A stretch of DNA of 25,126 bases from contig FLMG01001064.1 in the NCBI GenBank assembly GCA_900088475.1, forward strand, positions 1 through 25,126, in the 5' to 3' direction. Each line of letters starts with the position of its first letter. Position 1 is the first letter of the stretch. Shown here piece after piece: positions 1 through 9,580 of this stretch. A program made the translations under genes and the position numbers. The notes beneath the pieces are model-generated. The model searched no databases, was not told where the DNA came from, and saw only the letters and a list, made by a program, of their open reading frames with translations. This stretch comes from Hyphochytrium catenoides. Lineage: Eukaryota; Sar; Hyphochytriomycetes; Hyphochytriales; Hyphochytriaceae.

Positions 1-3000
1 GAGACTGCAGAGACGGAGACAGAGAGGAGCAGGAGAAACAAAAGGGGAACAAGACAAACAGAGAAGAAATGAGAGAAAGAGTTTGATAGTAAATAGAGCT
101 CCGACGGGAAGCAGGAGGAAGGTGGAAGGTAATAGTGAGGCGAAAGCAAGTCAGAGATTGAGAGAAAGAAAAGAGAGATATGGAGAGAGTCTCCAGCAAA
201 GAGGAGAGGAGAGGAGAGACAGCGTCACCTTGTCTTCGAGCTTCTGTATAAGCTGTCTGGGCGCCGTGAGCTCCTCCTGGTAACGCGACTCCATCTCCGC
301 AAGAGTCTGTCTGTGCTTTTCCTTCTGGTCTCTCATAGCTCTTGTGAAGATTAGGGGAAAGAGCGAGCGAGCGACAGATCAAGGGAAAATGCCGGAGTGA
401 GAGGCACAAAGAGATTGAAACACAGAGAGAGAGTGAGAGAGAGACAGGCCGAGATAGAGGCAGATGGAGAGAGAGAGACAGAGCGAAAGAGACAGGAGTT
501 CGATCCATATATACCGAGATGAGGCGAAAGTTAGGAAAGGCTGATTCCGACAGAGAAAGAGAAGGACTAACAGAGAGAAAGCAAGATCTAGAACTCATAG
601 TTCTTAAGTGGTGGTACTCTACGTCTTGCAGGTTCCTCTTTCTCTCACCTCTCGTGGTGGTGCGCAGTCTCTCGCAGCTCACTCTCCAGCCTCTCTACGG
701 TCTTTATGAGCTCATCCATCTGCCTTCTTTGAGTGAGAGAAAGCGATTCTCTGTCTCCTCCAGCCACTGCGGCCGCCTGCTGCTTGGCCAGCTTCTCTTC
801 CAGTTCGAGTACTTTCCTTTGTAAAGTTTCTTCTTTCCCTTTCAACGTCTAGGCGAGCAAAAGGACAAGCTCTGAGAGAGGAAGGAGTACTCCAGGAAAG
901 GACAACGCTAGCGCGAAGGAGGAGAAAGCGTAAGAGAGATACGAGACAGAGAGAAAGAGCGGCAGGTGCTGAGAGGCATAAAAACGATAGAGAAGAGAGG
1001 AGCGGGACAAGGAGAATCCAAGAGAAGAGAGGGAAGAGAGATAAGGGGAATATACCTGGGCAAACTCTTTTTGAGCTACTGCCATCTTCTTACTCAGCTC
1101 TCGGCTTCTCTCTTCCAGCGTCTCGTTCTGTTTGCTCAGTGCCTGGTACCGCTCTTTCTCTCTCTGAGCCTCTCCTTCTAGCCTAGAGAGTTGAGAGACC
1201 AACTTTGCCTCTAAATTCCTATGATTTTTTTCTTCTGCAAAGCGTCTTTGTGCCTCTGCTTGAGAGACCTCCACCCTTAACCTTTCTACCTCTCCCTGGA
1301 GCTAGGTGTGGCAGGAGAAAGGAAGAGAGAGAGAGAGAGAGAGAGAGAGACACGAGGAAAGTATCAGGATACAGACCTGAGGAGAGGGAGAAAGAGTGAG
1401 GGGAAAGATGCTCTGCTGACCTCAATTAGCTGCTTTTTATAGGACTCTTGGCCTGCGTCTATCCTTTGATCAGGAGGCGTCTCTCCTCGTGACCTGGCTG
1501 AGCCTCCAATGTGAGGAAATGTTACACTCCCTTTTGCGCTTGTTGACGACTGAGAGGATAGCGGTCTCTCACTCTCCTCCGCTCTCGCTCTCTTCCTTTC
1601 CTCTAAGGTGAGCTCTGCAGACTCTGCAGACTGGTTGCTTTGCTTGGCATCCCCTCTCTCTTTGCCCATAAACTTGAGAAGTGCATCTGGCGTTATACCA
1701 GCTATGGTTAGCAATTGATACGGATTGCTTCTAAATTAGATGGCGAGGCTAAGGAGTAAGAAAGGCCAGAGTACAAGCAGACAACGAGAAGTAGATGATG
1801 GGATGATCTCTGAGCGTAGAGAGAGAGCGTGCGAGATAAAGTGGGACCAAGAATGAGAAAAGCGAGATGGAGAGAGATAGAGGAAGAGACAGAGGGAAAG
1901 AGATAGAGGAAGAGCCAGAGAGAGCCGGAGAGAGAGAAAAAGAGACCGGTGAAAGAGAGAAATAGGCAGAGGGAGAGAGACAGAGAGAGAGACCGTGAGG
2001 GAGCGAGAGAGATGAGAAGAGGAGAGAGGTAGAGAGGCAGAGAGTTAGGAATAACAAAGAGAGGGTAGCCAGAGACAAACGATGGAAAGAGTCGACACCG
2101 AGAAGGTTTGAAGCCGTACCGGAGGCGCCTTTTCCCTTGGGCAAATTTCCTTCTTGAGGTACAGACTTTTTCTCCTTCCTTTCCCTAACTTTCTGCATTA
2201 TCTCTGCGCCTAACTCTTCTTCTCCAGGAAGCGATGACGAGGAGAAAGGAGTGATGTTCTCTCTCTTCCCACCTGTTCCCTGGAAGCCTCTCTCTCTTAG
2301 CTGGTCTATTTTCTTATAGATAGAGTAGCAGTTAGGGCAGACAGAGCTCTGTCTATAAAAGGTGGAAGGATTCTTCATCCTCAGATCTCCCTGCAGCTCT
2401 TCGTCAAACCTTCTCCACTCTTCGGACAAGTTTGATTCTCTCACTAAGGATAACACATAAATGATAAGAGATTGTGTGCGAGACAGAGAGGAGCTAGGGT
2501 ATGACTGACAGAGGAGCAGATAAGAGAAAGAAAAGACAATGGTAGAGAAGTCTGTTCAGAGCTTTAGAGAACTTTTCCAATACATGCAGTGTCTAAGGGT
2601 ACAGAGTAAGACCGGTGGTCACGTCTTATTGGCATGGAGAGAAGAGACAGCAACCACAAGCGAAGAGAGACAGAGAGAGAGAAGTGCAGGGATGGATCAA
2701 GTGAGAGGCCGCCGTCGGCTGTTCAAGATTATCTAGTAGCCGATAAAATAGAGAGACCGGAGAAGCGCAAGCTTAGCAAAGCATACCTGAGTTCTTGGTC
2801 TTGAACTTCAAAGTGAGAAACTCTTTCTCCAGCTTCGCAAGCTTGACTATCTTGAACATCACCATGAACCTGTCGCCATTGTCCTGAAGCGGACCGTCAC
2901 CATTCTCTGCTGCGTCTGCACAGTAAGGTGATATCTCAGGCAAAGGTTCATTGTGTCTTTTGGATCTCTTTGGCTCATCCTTACGTGTTGTTTGCCTCTA

Positions 3001-4510
3001 TAAGCGCATCCCCAGTGGCTCTCTTATCGCTCCACCTCCTTCCCTCTATTCCGTTTGTCTATCCCCCTCAATCTGCCTCTCTCCGTCTTCTGTCTATCCT
3101 TCTTCTCTTCTCCCTCTTCCGATCTTTCATTCGTAATACTTTGTTTCCCTCTCTCTCTCTCTCTCGCTCGCTCGCTCACTCTGTCTGTGCCCAGGGGCGC
3201 CCGCCCCCTCGTCCGTATGCGTCATCCCTTCATCTCTTCCACTTATTTTTCTCTACCTTCTCTCTTTTACCATCCGCACCCTACGTCCGACGCCTAACGT
3301 TCCCTATGTAACCTTTATATGCCTCACTGAACTGTTATCTTCAGAATAAACCCTTTCTTCTCGAACGGAACAGCGCTAGGTGTTCTCTCTTGTCTCTTTT
3401 TTTTTCTCTCTGTTGCTCTCTTTCTCTCTCTTCTGCTATTGCTCCGAGTGCCGTACCTTCGGCGAGGAGGCGGGTGAGTCCTTTCAAGCTTGCAATTGAG
3501 GTCGAGCAGAAATCTCCGGAGCACTTCTTGGACCCCGCGCCGCCTAGCCCTTGAGACCTTGCGCCAGTGCCCCCTTCCTCTCTCTCTTTCTCTTTCGTAA
3601 CCTCTGCCGCCTCACTGATCTCCTCGGCTTTTCGTGGAGAGAGAGAGTTCTCTTCTGGGCGAGCAGTCCTCCTATCCTCGTCCGTGCTCCCCTGACGACC
3701 AAGCTCTTCTGCAGGCCTCTCATACGTCTTAATGAGTGGAACGGGGTTATCTCTTCTTATTCCTTCTTCAGACGTCTTAAGGGTCGGCACGCTGATGAGC
3801 CAAGAGTCCTGATTGTCATCCACAGCCCAGTCAACGCTAATCTGGAAAACGTCCACATCTCTTGCTGCAGAGATGTAACCAGCTACCCGGAAAGTACTAT
3901 CAAGAAGGCTTTCTAGCGCTGCACTAGCCTGCACCTCCATTTGTGTGACCTCTCTAATGATATCTCCTCCTAAACCTAACATAAGTACTCGGCCTGCCAC
4001 TTGAATGCTCTCGGTCTCCTCGACGAAATCCAAGGTCACTCTAAAGACCACTGAGGATTCCTTGCTCGTAGCAGAGCTGTTAGGTCTTAGGTCAAGCCGA
4101 TGAGGGTGGACAAAGCACTGCATCGCCGCAATCTCCTTAAGCCCTTGCTTTGAAGCTGCTTCGATCAGACGCTCGAAAGCAGCTCGCCCAACGAGCTTCC
4201 GGGCGCCATCAGAGGTGATCAGCCAGCAAAGATGTTGCGGACCATTTGCATTCTTAGGGTTGGCCAAGGCGAACTTCAAAAAGCGCTCTTTTATGTTGCT
4301 GAAGGTAATGTTCTCATCCTTCTTCTTAGCGATAGTTGAGTTCTTGGTAGTGAAGTACCAGCGCCAAGGGTGGCAGACTCCGCCGTCGTTCTTCTCAGGG
4401 AGGGGCTGAAGAAGCACTGTGTCAACCACGCGAACTCTAGGCCTTTCCCTAGCCCCAGAGCTATCCTCGCTCCATAGGCTGTGGATCGCCCAATCCCAGG
4501 AGCGATCCAT
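1..4510 (-). CDS. Multi-exon coiled-coil protein of unknown function, 3' end beyond window
   Basis: Not recognised as a named family. Exons by splice signals and phase: 4510-3457, 2915-2787, 2443-2120, 1701-1421, 1301-1056, 848-649, 340-229, and the first bases of an eighth at 4-1. These join to 782 codons without a stop. Exon 1 is a mixed alpha/beta region ending in a CX4C motif (Cys330, Cys335). Exon 3 holds a CPNC motif (about residues 430-433) followed by YxxxD. Exons 5 to 7 are charged heptad-rich coiled coil with many Glu, Lys, Arg and Leu. The acceptor of exon 4 is uncertain: 1701 keeps phase, but a more upstream TAG has a better pyrimidine tract. Met at 4510 is preceded in frame by a TAG that could itself be an acceptor, so the true start may lie in an upstream exon. 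Plausible roles are cytoskeletal or flagellar, by inference only. Confidence 0.6.
1325..1350. repeat. (GA)13 dinucleotide microsatellite in an intron
   Basis: Perfect GA repeat on the + strand, which is CT on the coding strand. It lies in the intron between exons 4 and 5 of the coiled-coil gene and forms part of its polypyrimidine-rich intron. Confidence 0.9.
1801..2044. repeat. GA-rich low-complexity intron sequence
   Basis: Almost pure purine (GAGAGA, GACAGA, GGAGAGAG) on the + strand, so pyrimidine-rich in the transcript. It lies inside the 1702-2119 intron of the coiled-coil gene. Similar asymmetry is seen in that gene's other introns, for example 350-480 and, with short CT tracts, 3350-3440, but not in introns of the other genes here. 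It contains spurious open frames rich in Ser, Leu or Arg that are not coding. Confidence 0.75.
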
Positions 4511-4960
4511 ACTTCTGTCTGAGGTCTAGACAATGCCAAGCATAATGCGATCTAAGCGGCTTTGGTAGAGGCACATGCCAGCCTCTCTCAGATCTACTCG
4601 CCAGAGTGCTACCTCCTGAGCCTATAACGCAAGCAGAGAAAGAGAGACCGCCACCTCTGGCGCTGATCTCTATCAATAACGAGGGAACATCCTTGCCAAT
4701 ACTCTTGGCTGTCTCTTGAGCTCTCAAACAGGATAGCCTGCAGCTTGTCTCCTGGGCCGGACAACGCGCTCAGGCTCGATGGTCGCCCTCCCACCGCAGA
4801 TAATACATCAGTGTAACGACTATACTAATCTGTGAGAATCATATGCTCGCAGTTATCAGTCAATTCCTGGTTCATGGGTATCACACCCAGAATATAGGTA
4901 ATATAGGTCGCCTATAAGCTCATATACAGATAAGACCTAGATAAGCTAATCGGTCGGATG
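4511..4960. other. Intergenic or unresolved 5' exon region
   Basis: No well-supported gene. On the minus strand 4609-4794 and 4514-4727 are open and could contribute 5' exons to the coiled-coil gene, because a CTAG acceptor-like site sits about 16 nt before its Met at 4510. I could not find a donor that gives a consistent phase. Confidence 0.35.
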
Positions 4961-5143
4961 TTACCCATGGGTCTCTTGGTTTGAGGCGAGACCATCATCG
5001 CCTTGAAAAAACTCAATAAGACCGCACAACACGGCCGGAGATCTGAAGATATCATCGCATTGAAGGAGCAAGCTTAGCAGTAAAGAGCTAACAATGATGA
5101 AGGTAAGTCCAAGCGGGATCTTGGCTGATGACCGAGCAAACAT
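4961..5143 (-). CDS. Small predicted membrane or secreted protein, 60 aa
   Basis: Single open frame of 60 codons. Residues about 10-28 form a strongly hydrophobic stretch (LGLTFIIVSSLLLSLLL) after a short basic N-terminus, which fits a signal peptide or signal anchor. The remainder is acidic and contains two Cys. A TATA element lies about 75-80 bp upstream of the ATG, at 5217-5225, in the right orientation, and the gene starts about 160 bp beyond the stop of the upstream D-lactate dehydrogenase. The final codons overlap a GTAACA donor-like sequence, so the protein could continue into another exon. No family recognised. The promoter evidence raises this above a chance frame. Confidence 0.4.
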   Translation of the reverse strand: MFARSSAKIPLGLTFIIVSSLLLSLLLQCDDIFRSPAVLCGLIEFFQGDDGLASNQETHG

Positions 5144-5216
5144 ACAGAGAAATCTTGAGAAGGTTGTGCTCTGTTAATAATGACGAGATGGGTGTTGCAT
5201 CGGTGGCGGCTAGGGT

Positions 5217-5225
5217 TTATATAGC
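5217..5225 (-). promoter_or_regulatory. TATA box preceding the 60-aa ORF, fused to a telo-box-like motif
   Basis: Reads CTATATAAA on the minus strand and runs straight into AAACCCTAG. A start site about 30 bp downstream would leave a 5' leader of roughly 45 nt before the ATG at 5143. The AAACCCTAG motif recurs at 9260-9268 and 19895-19903. Confidence 0.55.
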
Positions 5226-5301
5226 TGATGCTGTAGCCTAGCCTAGCCTATGAATATCCTACAGGAATGGAGAAATGGACGATTGTCGCCAGCCATTTAC
5301 A

Positions 5302-6843
5302 CTATTGCTTCTTAGCTTCCTTCTCGGGAGGCGTGTTGAGAGAGTTAGAGCAAGCTGAAAGCTCGTTGCCTCCCAAGAAGCTCTTGAAGTTGTTCAGAGT
5401 GCAGCTAGCTATATTCTGAAGCGCGTCATGGGTGAGGAAAGCTTGATGACTTGTCACCACCACGTTCCGGAAAGTGAGAAGGCGAGCCAGGATGTCATCG
5501 CTGATGTTCTCTCCTGATTTGTCCTGGAAAAAGTAGTCTTGCTCTTGCTCATAGACATCCAGTCCCGCACCTCCAATCTGGTTCTGCTTCAGAGCATGAA
5601 CAAGTGCTTTGGTGTCGACCAGACCACCTCTAGAGGTGTTGATAAGAATCACATGCTTCTTCATCAAGCCCAAAGTATTGGCATTGATGATGTGCTTGGT
5701 AGAATCCAGCAGAGGGCAGTGCAGGGAGATCACGTCCGATTCCTGGCAGACGGTCTCTAGGTCTACATATTTGACCTGAGGTACATTGTCGTACTTTGAT
5801 GCCTTGTAGACGTCATAAGCCAATACTGTGCAGCCCATTCCCAGCATGATGTCGATAAAGCACTGTCCAATCTTGCCAGTACCAATAACTCCAACCTTCT
5901 TGCCATGAATGTCCATGCCAACTAGCCCATTGAGAGAGAAGTTCTGGTTCCGAACACGGTCGTAGGCCAGATGGAGGCGTCTGTTCAACGTCATTAGAAG
6001 AGTGAGAGCATGCTCTGCCACTGCATAAGGAGAGTAGGCCGGCACTCTGGCAACCGTAATCCCCATCGCGTCACATGCCTTCAAGTCCACGCGATCGAAG
6101 CCCGCGCATCTTAGAAGTATCATCTCAACGCCAACTCTTTGAAGCTCCAGGACCACCTTAGCATCACAAGTGTCATTCACGAAGATACAAATAGCCTTGT
6201 AACCAGCAGCCAGGTGGGCCGTGGAAGGGCCGAGCCGCAGCTCTTGATATTGGAACTCGAAGCCATAGTCCCCACGCTGCAACTCTTCCTCAAAGACTTT
6301 CTTCTCATATGGCTTGGCATCAAACATCAATACTCGATCAGCAGAATCTCCAGCAACAGTCTGTCTATAGTTTGGAAGAAGATTTCTCTCCAACTTCAGC
6401 TGGCGAGACATAAACTTGAGAACGGCATCCAGTAGCTCCGGTAACTCTTGTAGGGCCTCCTTGAAGGCCTTGTGACTCAACTTGTAAATGACTGTCCCGT
6501 CTTCTGCAGCCTTTACTGAGGCTGAATGAGGCTTCTGGTCAATCATGCTGCCCAAGCCACCAAACTCGTTTCGGTTGAGAGAAAGAATGTAGATCTCGCT
6601 GTCTCCAACTTGTTTGTAGACATCGCATGAGCCTTCCTTTACAATGAACATTTCGCTGGTTGTCTCATTCTCTCTAACCACAATATCTCCCTTCTTAAGA
6701 GTGAGCTCAGTAACTCTGTCGGCAAGGGACTTGTCGCCGGCTGTGCCGAACAGGCCGATGCGGTTGAAGGTCTCCAAGACCTCGTCAGCATTGCTAGTCG
6801 CCATTGGTCTTCTGCTTGGCTTCACAAGATCTTCCCCTGCCAT
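5302..6843 (-). CDS. cNMP-binding-like domain fused to NAD-dependent D-lactate dehydrogenase
   Basis: An intronless gene of 513 aa. Residues about 20-155 form a cyclic-nucleotide-binding (cNBD) beta-barrel fold. Residues about 169-495 are a D-2-hydroxyacid dehydrogenase closest to bacterial LdhA, which reduces pyruvate to D-lactate with NADH. Visible are the NAD motif GTGKIG (321-326), the ribose-binding Asp344, and the catalytic triad Arg405 (NTSRGG), Glu434 (DVYEQE) and His466 (SHQAF). In the cNBD the phosphate-binding cassette reads FGGLGSMIDQKPHSASV. The canonical Glu is Gly and the canonical Arg is His (residue 106), so normal cAMP or cGMP binding is doubtful. There is no targeting signal at either end, so the enzyme is probably cytosolic. 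Lack of introns among intron-rich neighbours, plus LdhA-like sequence, suggests bacterial acquisition of the enzyme part (inference). The start has an adenine-rich context and no competing upstream in-frame ATG. Confidence 0.93.
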   Translation of the reverse strand: MAGEDLVKPSRRPMATSNADEVLETFNRIGLFGTAGDKSLADRVTELTLKKGDIVVRENETTSEMFIVKEGSCDVYKQVGDSEIYILSLNRNEFGGLGSMIDQKPHSASVKAAEDGTVIYKLSHKAFKEALQELPELLDAVLKFMSRQLKLERNLLPNYRQTVAGDSADRVLMFDAKPYEKKVFEEELQRGDYGFEFQYQELRLGPSTAHLAAGYKAICIFVNDTCDAKVVLELQRVGVEMILLRCAGFDRVDLKACDAMGITVARVPAYSPYAVAEHALTLLMTLNRRLHLAYDRVRNQNFSLNGLVGMDIHGKKVGVIGTGKIGQCFIDIMLGMGCTVLAYDVYKASKYDNVPQVKYVDLETVCQESDVISLHCPLLDSTKHIINANTLGLMKKHVILINTSRGGLVDTKALVHALKQNQIGGAGLDVYEQEQDYFFQDKSGENISDDILARLLTFRNVVVTSHQAFLTHDALQNIASCTLNNFKSFLGGNELSACSNSLNTPPEKEAKKQ

Positions 6844-7554
6844 TTTTGAAATAAATACGTCAGTGCTGCTAGTTTAGCCAGTAAGATAGCTTATGATGGA
6901 TGATGGAAATGCAATAATGGGCCCTAGAGTTGGCAACGTTGTACCTTCTTGTCTTTCTGCTCCGCTGGTGGTGCTGTTCGCCGCCTACTGGGTTTCTACG
7001 TGTCAGCTTTCACTTTGTCTCCGGTGGTAACAGATTGATGGTCTACCTTCTGGCCCCTTATAGATTCCCTGAAGGGTGCCTGTCTTTGCAATCGTGCAAT
7101 TTCTGACTCTTGTCCTGTCTGTCGTCGGGCCGCAACCGAAGTGTCTCTGTGCACCAGCGAACTGTCGACTTACAGTGCAATGCGCTAACTACATCTGTGC
7201 TTCTCTATGTCTTCCACACGGATGATGAGAGTAGATAAGACAGCGGGAAGGCGGCCCGCAGTAGTGATGGATTGTCGCAGAATGTTTCCTGGGCATCAAG
7301 GCTGGACAACAGCCAAGCCGGGAAGAAGAGAAAGATCGCTGCAAAGACGCATCCAGAAAGGATCCAAAAAAAGATCGCTTTGAGCGAACAATCAAAACAG
7401 TGGACACAAAGCTGTCAAACGCACTCTAATATCAGACCCACAACTTGTTTTAGCTGTAACAAATACCCCTACTGCTTCCTCTGACACAGGTAGGCCTTAA
7501 ACCCACTCACTCCGGGATCCAAATATATCATCTACTGGTTTCCATTCTGCCCAG
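6844..7554. other. Promoter and unresolved region upstream of the cNBD-D-LDH gene
   Basis: Contains the leader and promoter of the minus-strand dehydrogenase. On the + strand several frames are open between about 7270 and 7490, and one reads as a plausible exon ending at a GTAACA donor at 7455. That could be the 5' part of the + gene that follows, but the start and phase could not be fixed. A short ORF beginning near 6896 (MDDGNAIMGP...) is also possible. Confidence 0.3.
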
Positions 7555-8119
7555 CTGCCAAGGTCGTTGGATCAGGAATATGATGGAGCCCTTGATAGTA
7601 CATTATCACTGTTATTCCGGATAATGGCAGTTGTTCTCTTGTTCTGACCTGGCTGAGTTGGTTTCTTCGTGACCGTTTCCTTCCTCCTCCTCTTGTGTCA
7701 CCAAGTGAGGCTCAGCTCTTTCCAAGGAAGTCTGTTGCCTCACGGCTTGGCTGCTGCTGTTTGCTTTGCTTGCACCTTGCACCTCTTCTCTAGTTAGAGA
7801 GATGTGAGACAGGGCAGCAAGCCTAGGGGAGAAGTGATGATCGGTTGGAACCTTGGATCACAAGCGAGGAGGAGGAGCGTGACCACTGGTGGTGCCTGTT
7901 TGATGCCTGTCAGGAAGAAGTGAGGACAAAGACGCTGCAGGAGAGATGCGACAGGCAAACAAGCGACAAAAGTAAGTGCATCCAGTTTCACCAGGGTACG
8001 ATTCGCTTCACGACATCAATCACTGGCTATTCTCATGAGAGTCTTATACCAAGATCGAGGAGGGGCCAAAGCCCAGGGTCCAGGTCCTGGATGAAGAGTT
8101 AAAAGAGTCATATCGCTAG
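7555..8119 (+). CDS. Unrecognised spliced gene, 5' end not determined
   Basis: Reconstructed from three phase-compatible exons: 7555-7629 (acceptor after TTCTGCCCAG), 7827-7971 (acceptor CCTAG, strong donor GTAAGTGC) and 8040-8119, ending in TAG. The last two are best supported, because the phase-1 junction joins cleanly and the C-terminus (RVQVLDEELKESYR) looks like real protein. The middle exon is acidic, then has Trp-Trp-Cys and a CX4C pair (CLFDAC). The exons give 99 residues, and more N-terminal sequence is expected. No family recognised. It ends tail-to-tail with the next minus-strand gene, 156 bp away. Confidence 0.42.
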
Positions 8120-8275
8120 GGCCCTCGCCGGCTATCTTTGGACTAGCCCTCTATCACGTTTCTTGATGTCTCTAAATATAGAGCCAGTAGTTACATATAT
8201 ATTTGATCTTGCTGAACCTTCGTTCTCGAGTCTTTCGGACTGTCATCTGAAGTTCAATTCCTGCAGGCATAACCA

Positions 8276-9237
8276 TCACAATTTTCCGGAAAGTGTGAGG
8301 TGCGACTGAAGCCTTTCTTTGGCCTTTTCATCTAAATAGGGCCTTGCCTCGTAGGCGTAGGCCTCGTCAGCACTCTCGAGCATTGGTGAAAGCTTCATAC
8401 ATTGAAAAGGTCTAGTGCGATACTTGTCAAGGACAAGGGACGAGGAAGCGTGGAGGAGATAAGACAATATAGTAGAACTGTCGACGTTGGTAGAGCTTTG
8501 TGTTTTATAACTAAAGATTGAGGAAACACCGGCTGGTTGTCGTGCCAGAGACCACAGTCTAAATGATAAGGAAAGCGTATCGATGTCACGAAATAGACAT
8601 GAATTAGGAGCCTCCTGGTCGCATTAGGTTTGAGGGGTATTCTCACCTTCGGCAGTCATCCTGCCCGCCCCTGAGGACTTCTCCTCCTTCGATCGCGCAG
8701 TAGCATCGACTGAGCGTCCAAATCCTGAGGCTGCAGGAGTACTATGCTTCTCTTATCTTTGTGCCGGCACCGGTAAGGTTAGTCTTGTTGAGACTGCTCC
8801 AAGCCGCTACACATTTATGGCTGGACTCGGTTTAAGACATACTATTTTAACTGTTAAGGCTTACAGGGCTGGAGACTTTCGGCTGGAGAAAAATCAACTG
8901 AGGATGCGGACGAGCAGGAGTGATACCAGAGTAATAACTGGGTCAGTAATAGGTCCTTTCAATGAGAAGGAACGAAGGTACAAAGGGAGCTGCTTCAGAA
9001 GGTCATAAGCGTGGCAGCAGTACACAGAAAGAAAGATGAAGATAACATCTTACGCTAGCTCAAGCGCTAATAGGCAGATATCTACCACCATAACCAAGGG
9101 GTAAGCTTTGTTATGACCTGCCGGGTGGCATTCTCAAAAATAATAAAAATACTTCTTACCTTGTTCAGTAACGCGGATTGCTGGTGGCTTGGCCTCTACT
9201 ACTATATCTGTAGACTGAGCATCGAAGCTGTATCTTA
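8276..9237 (-). CDS. Unrecognised spliced gene, 5' end not determined
   Basis: Four exons with matching phases: 9237-9160 (donor GTAAGAAG), 8730-8647 (acceptor CTCCTGCAG, donor GTGAGA), 8558-8479 (acceptor ATTTAG) and about 8422-8276, ending in TGA. The product runs from a segment reading DIVVEAKPPAIRVTEQ, through a Ser/Lys/Glu-rich stretch and a Trp-containing segment (WHDNQPVFPQSLVIKH), to a helical C-terminus (EARPYLDEKAKERLQ). The junction between the last two exons has alternatives that keep frame. An ATG near 9272 lies just upstream but does not join in phase, so the start is open. No family recognised. Confidence 0.45.
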
Positions 9238-9259
9238 CTAAAGAGCGACAGCCGAACTA

Positions 9260-9268
9260 CTAGGGTTT
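9260..9268. promoter_or_regulatory. CTAGGGTTT (telo-box-like) motif near a gene start
   Basis: One of three exact copies in the window; the others are at 5211-5219, next to a TATA box, and 19895-19903, between the divergent DLD and NhaC genes. It lies just upstream of the first exon found for the 8276-9237 gene. Confidence 0.3.
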
Positions 9269-9404
9269 GCCATTTAATCAAGGCGCTGCTCGTCCCTTAA
9301 AAGACAACCGGCGCGGGAGAAATGCCATCAGTTCGATAGGAAATAAATGGCCCTTTGAAGTATCTTTAATGTATGCAGCGGGGTAGACCCTTTTGCCCTA
9401 CTGA

Positions 9405-9444
9405 CAGCAGCAATGACAGGCAGCAGCAATGACAGGCAGCAGCA
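9405..9444. repeat. 2.5 copies of a 16-bp tandem repeat
   Basis: The unit CAGCAGCAATGACAGG occurs at 9405-9420 and 9421-9436, followed by a half copy. It lies in the spacer between the 72-aa gene and the unrecognised gene downstream. No coding role is evident. Confidence 0.85.
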
Positions 9445-9580
9445 ACGCCCGTTACGCTAGGCTCGCACGGTAAGACTCCCTTCTCAATCTTAAGATCGGA
9501 GGGACATGCCGGCGCCTCTGTTCCTACGGTATAGCTGTCGTCATGTAGAACAAAAGGGTAATAAGGACATCTCTCTTGCC

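Noticed and set aside
497-506. tRNA B-box-like GTTCGATCC
   Set aside because: No A box, no cloverleaf stems, and it lies inside a low-complexity intron.
1749-2119. C-terminal Ser/Leu-rich part of the 235-codon minus frame
   Set aside because: It is low-complexity CT-rich intron translation after a GTACGG donor at 2119.
2928-3311. Ser/Leu/Pro-rich + strand ORFs of 61-127 codons
   Set aside because: They lie in the first intron of the coiled-coil gene and arise from the pyrimidine-rich tract.
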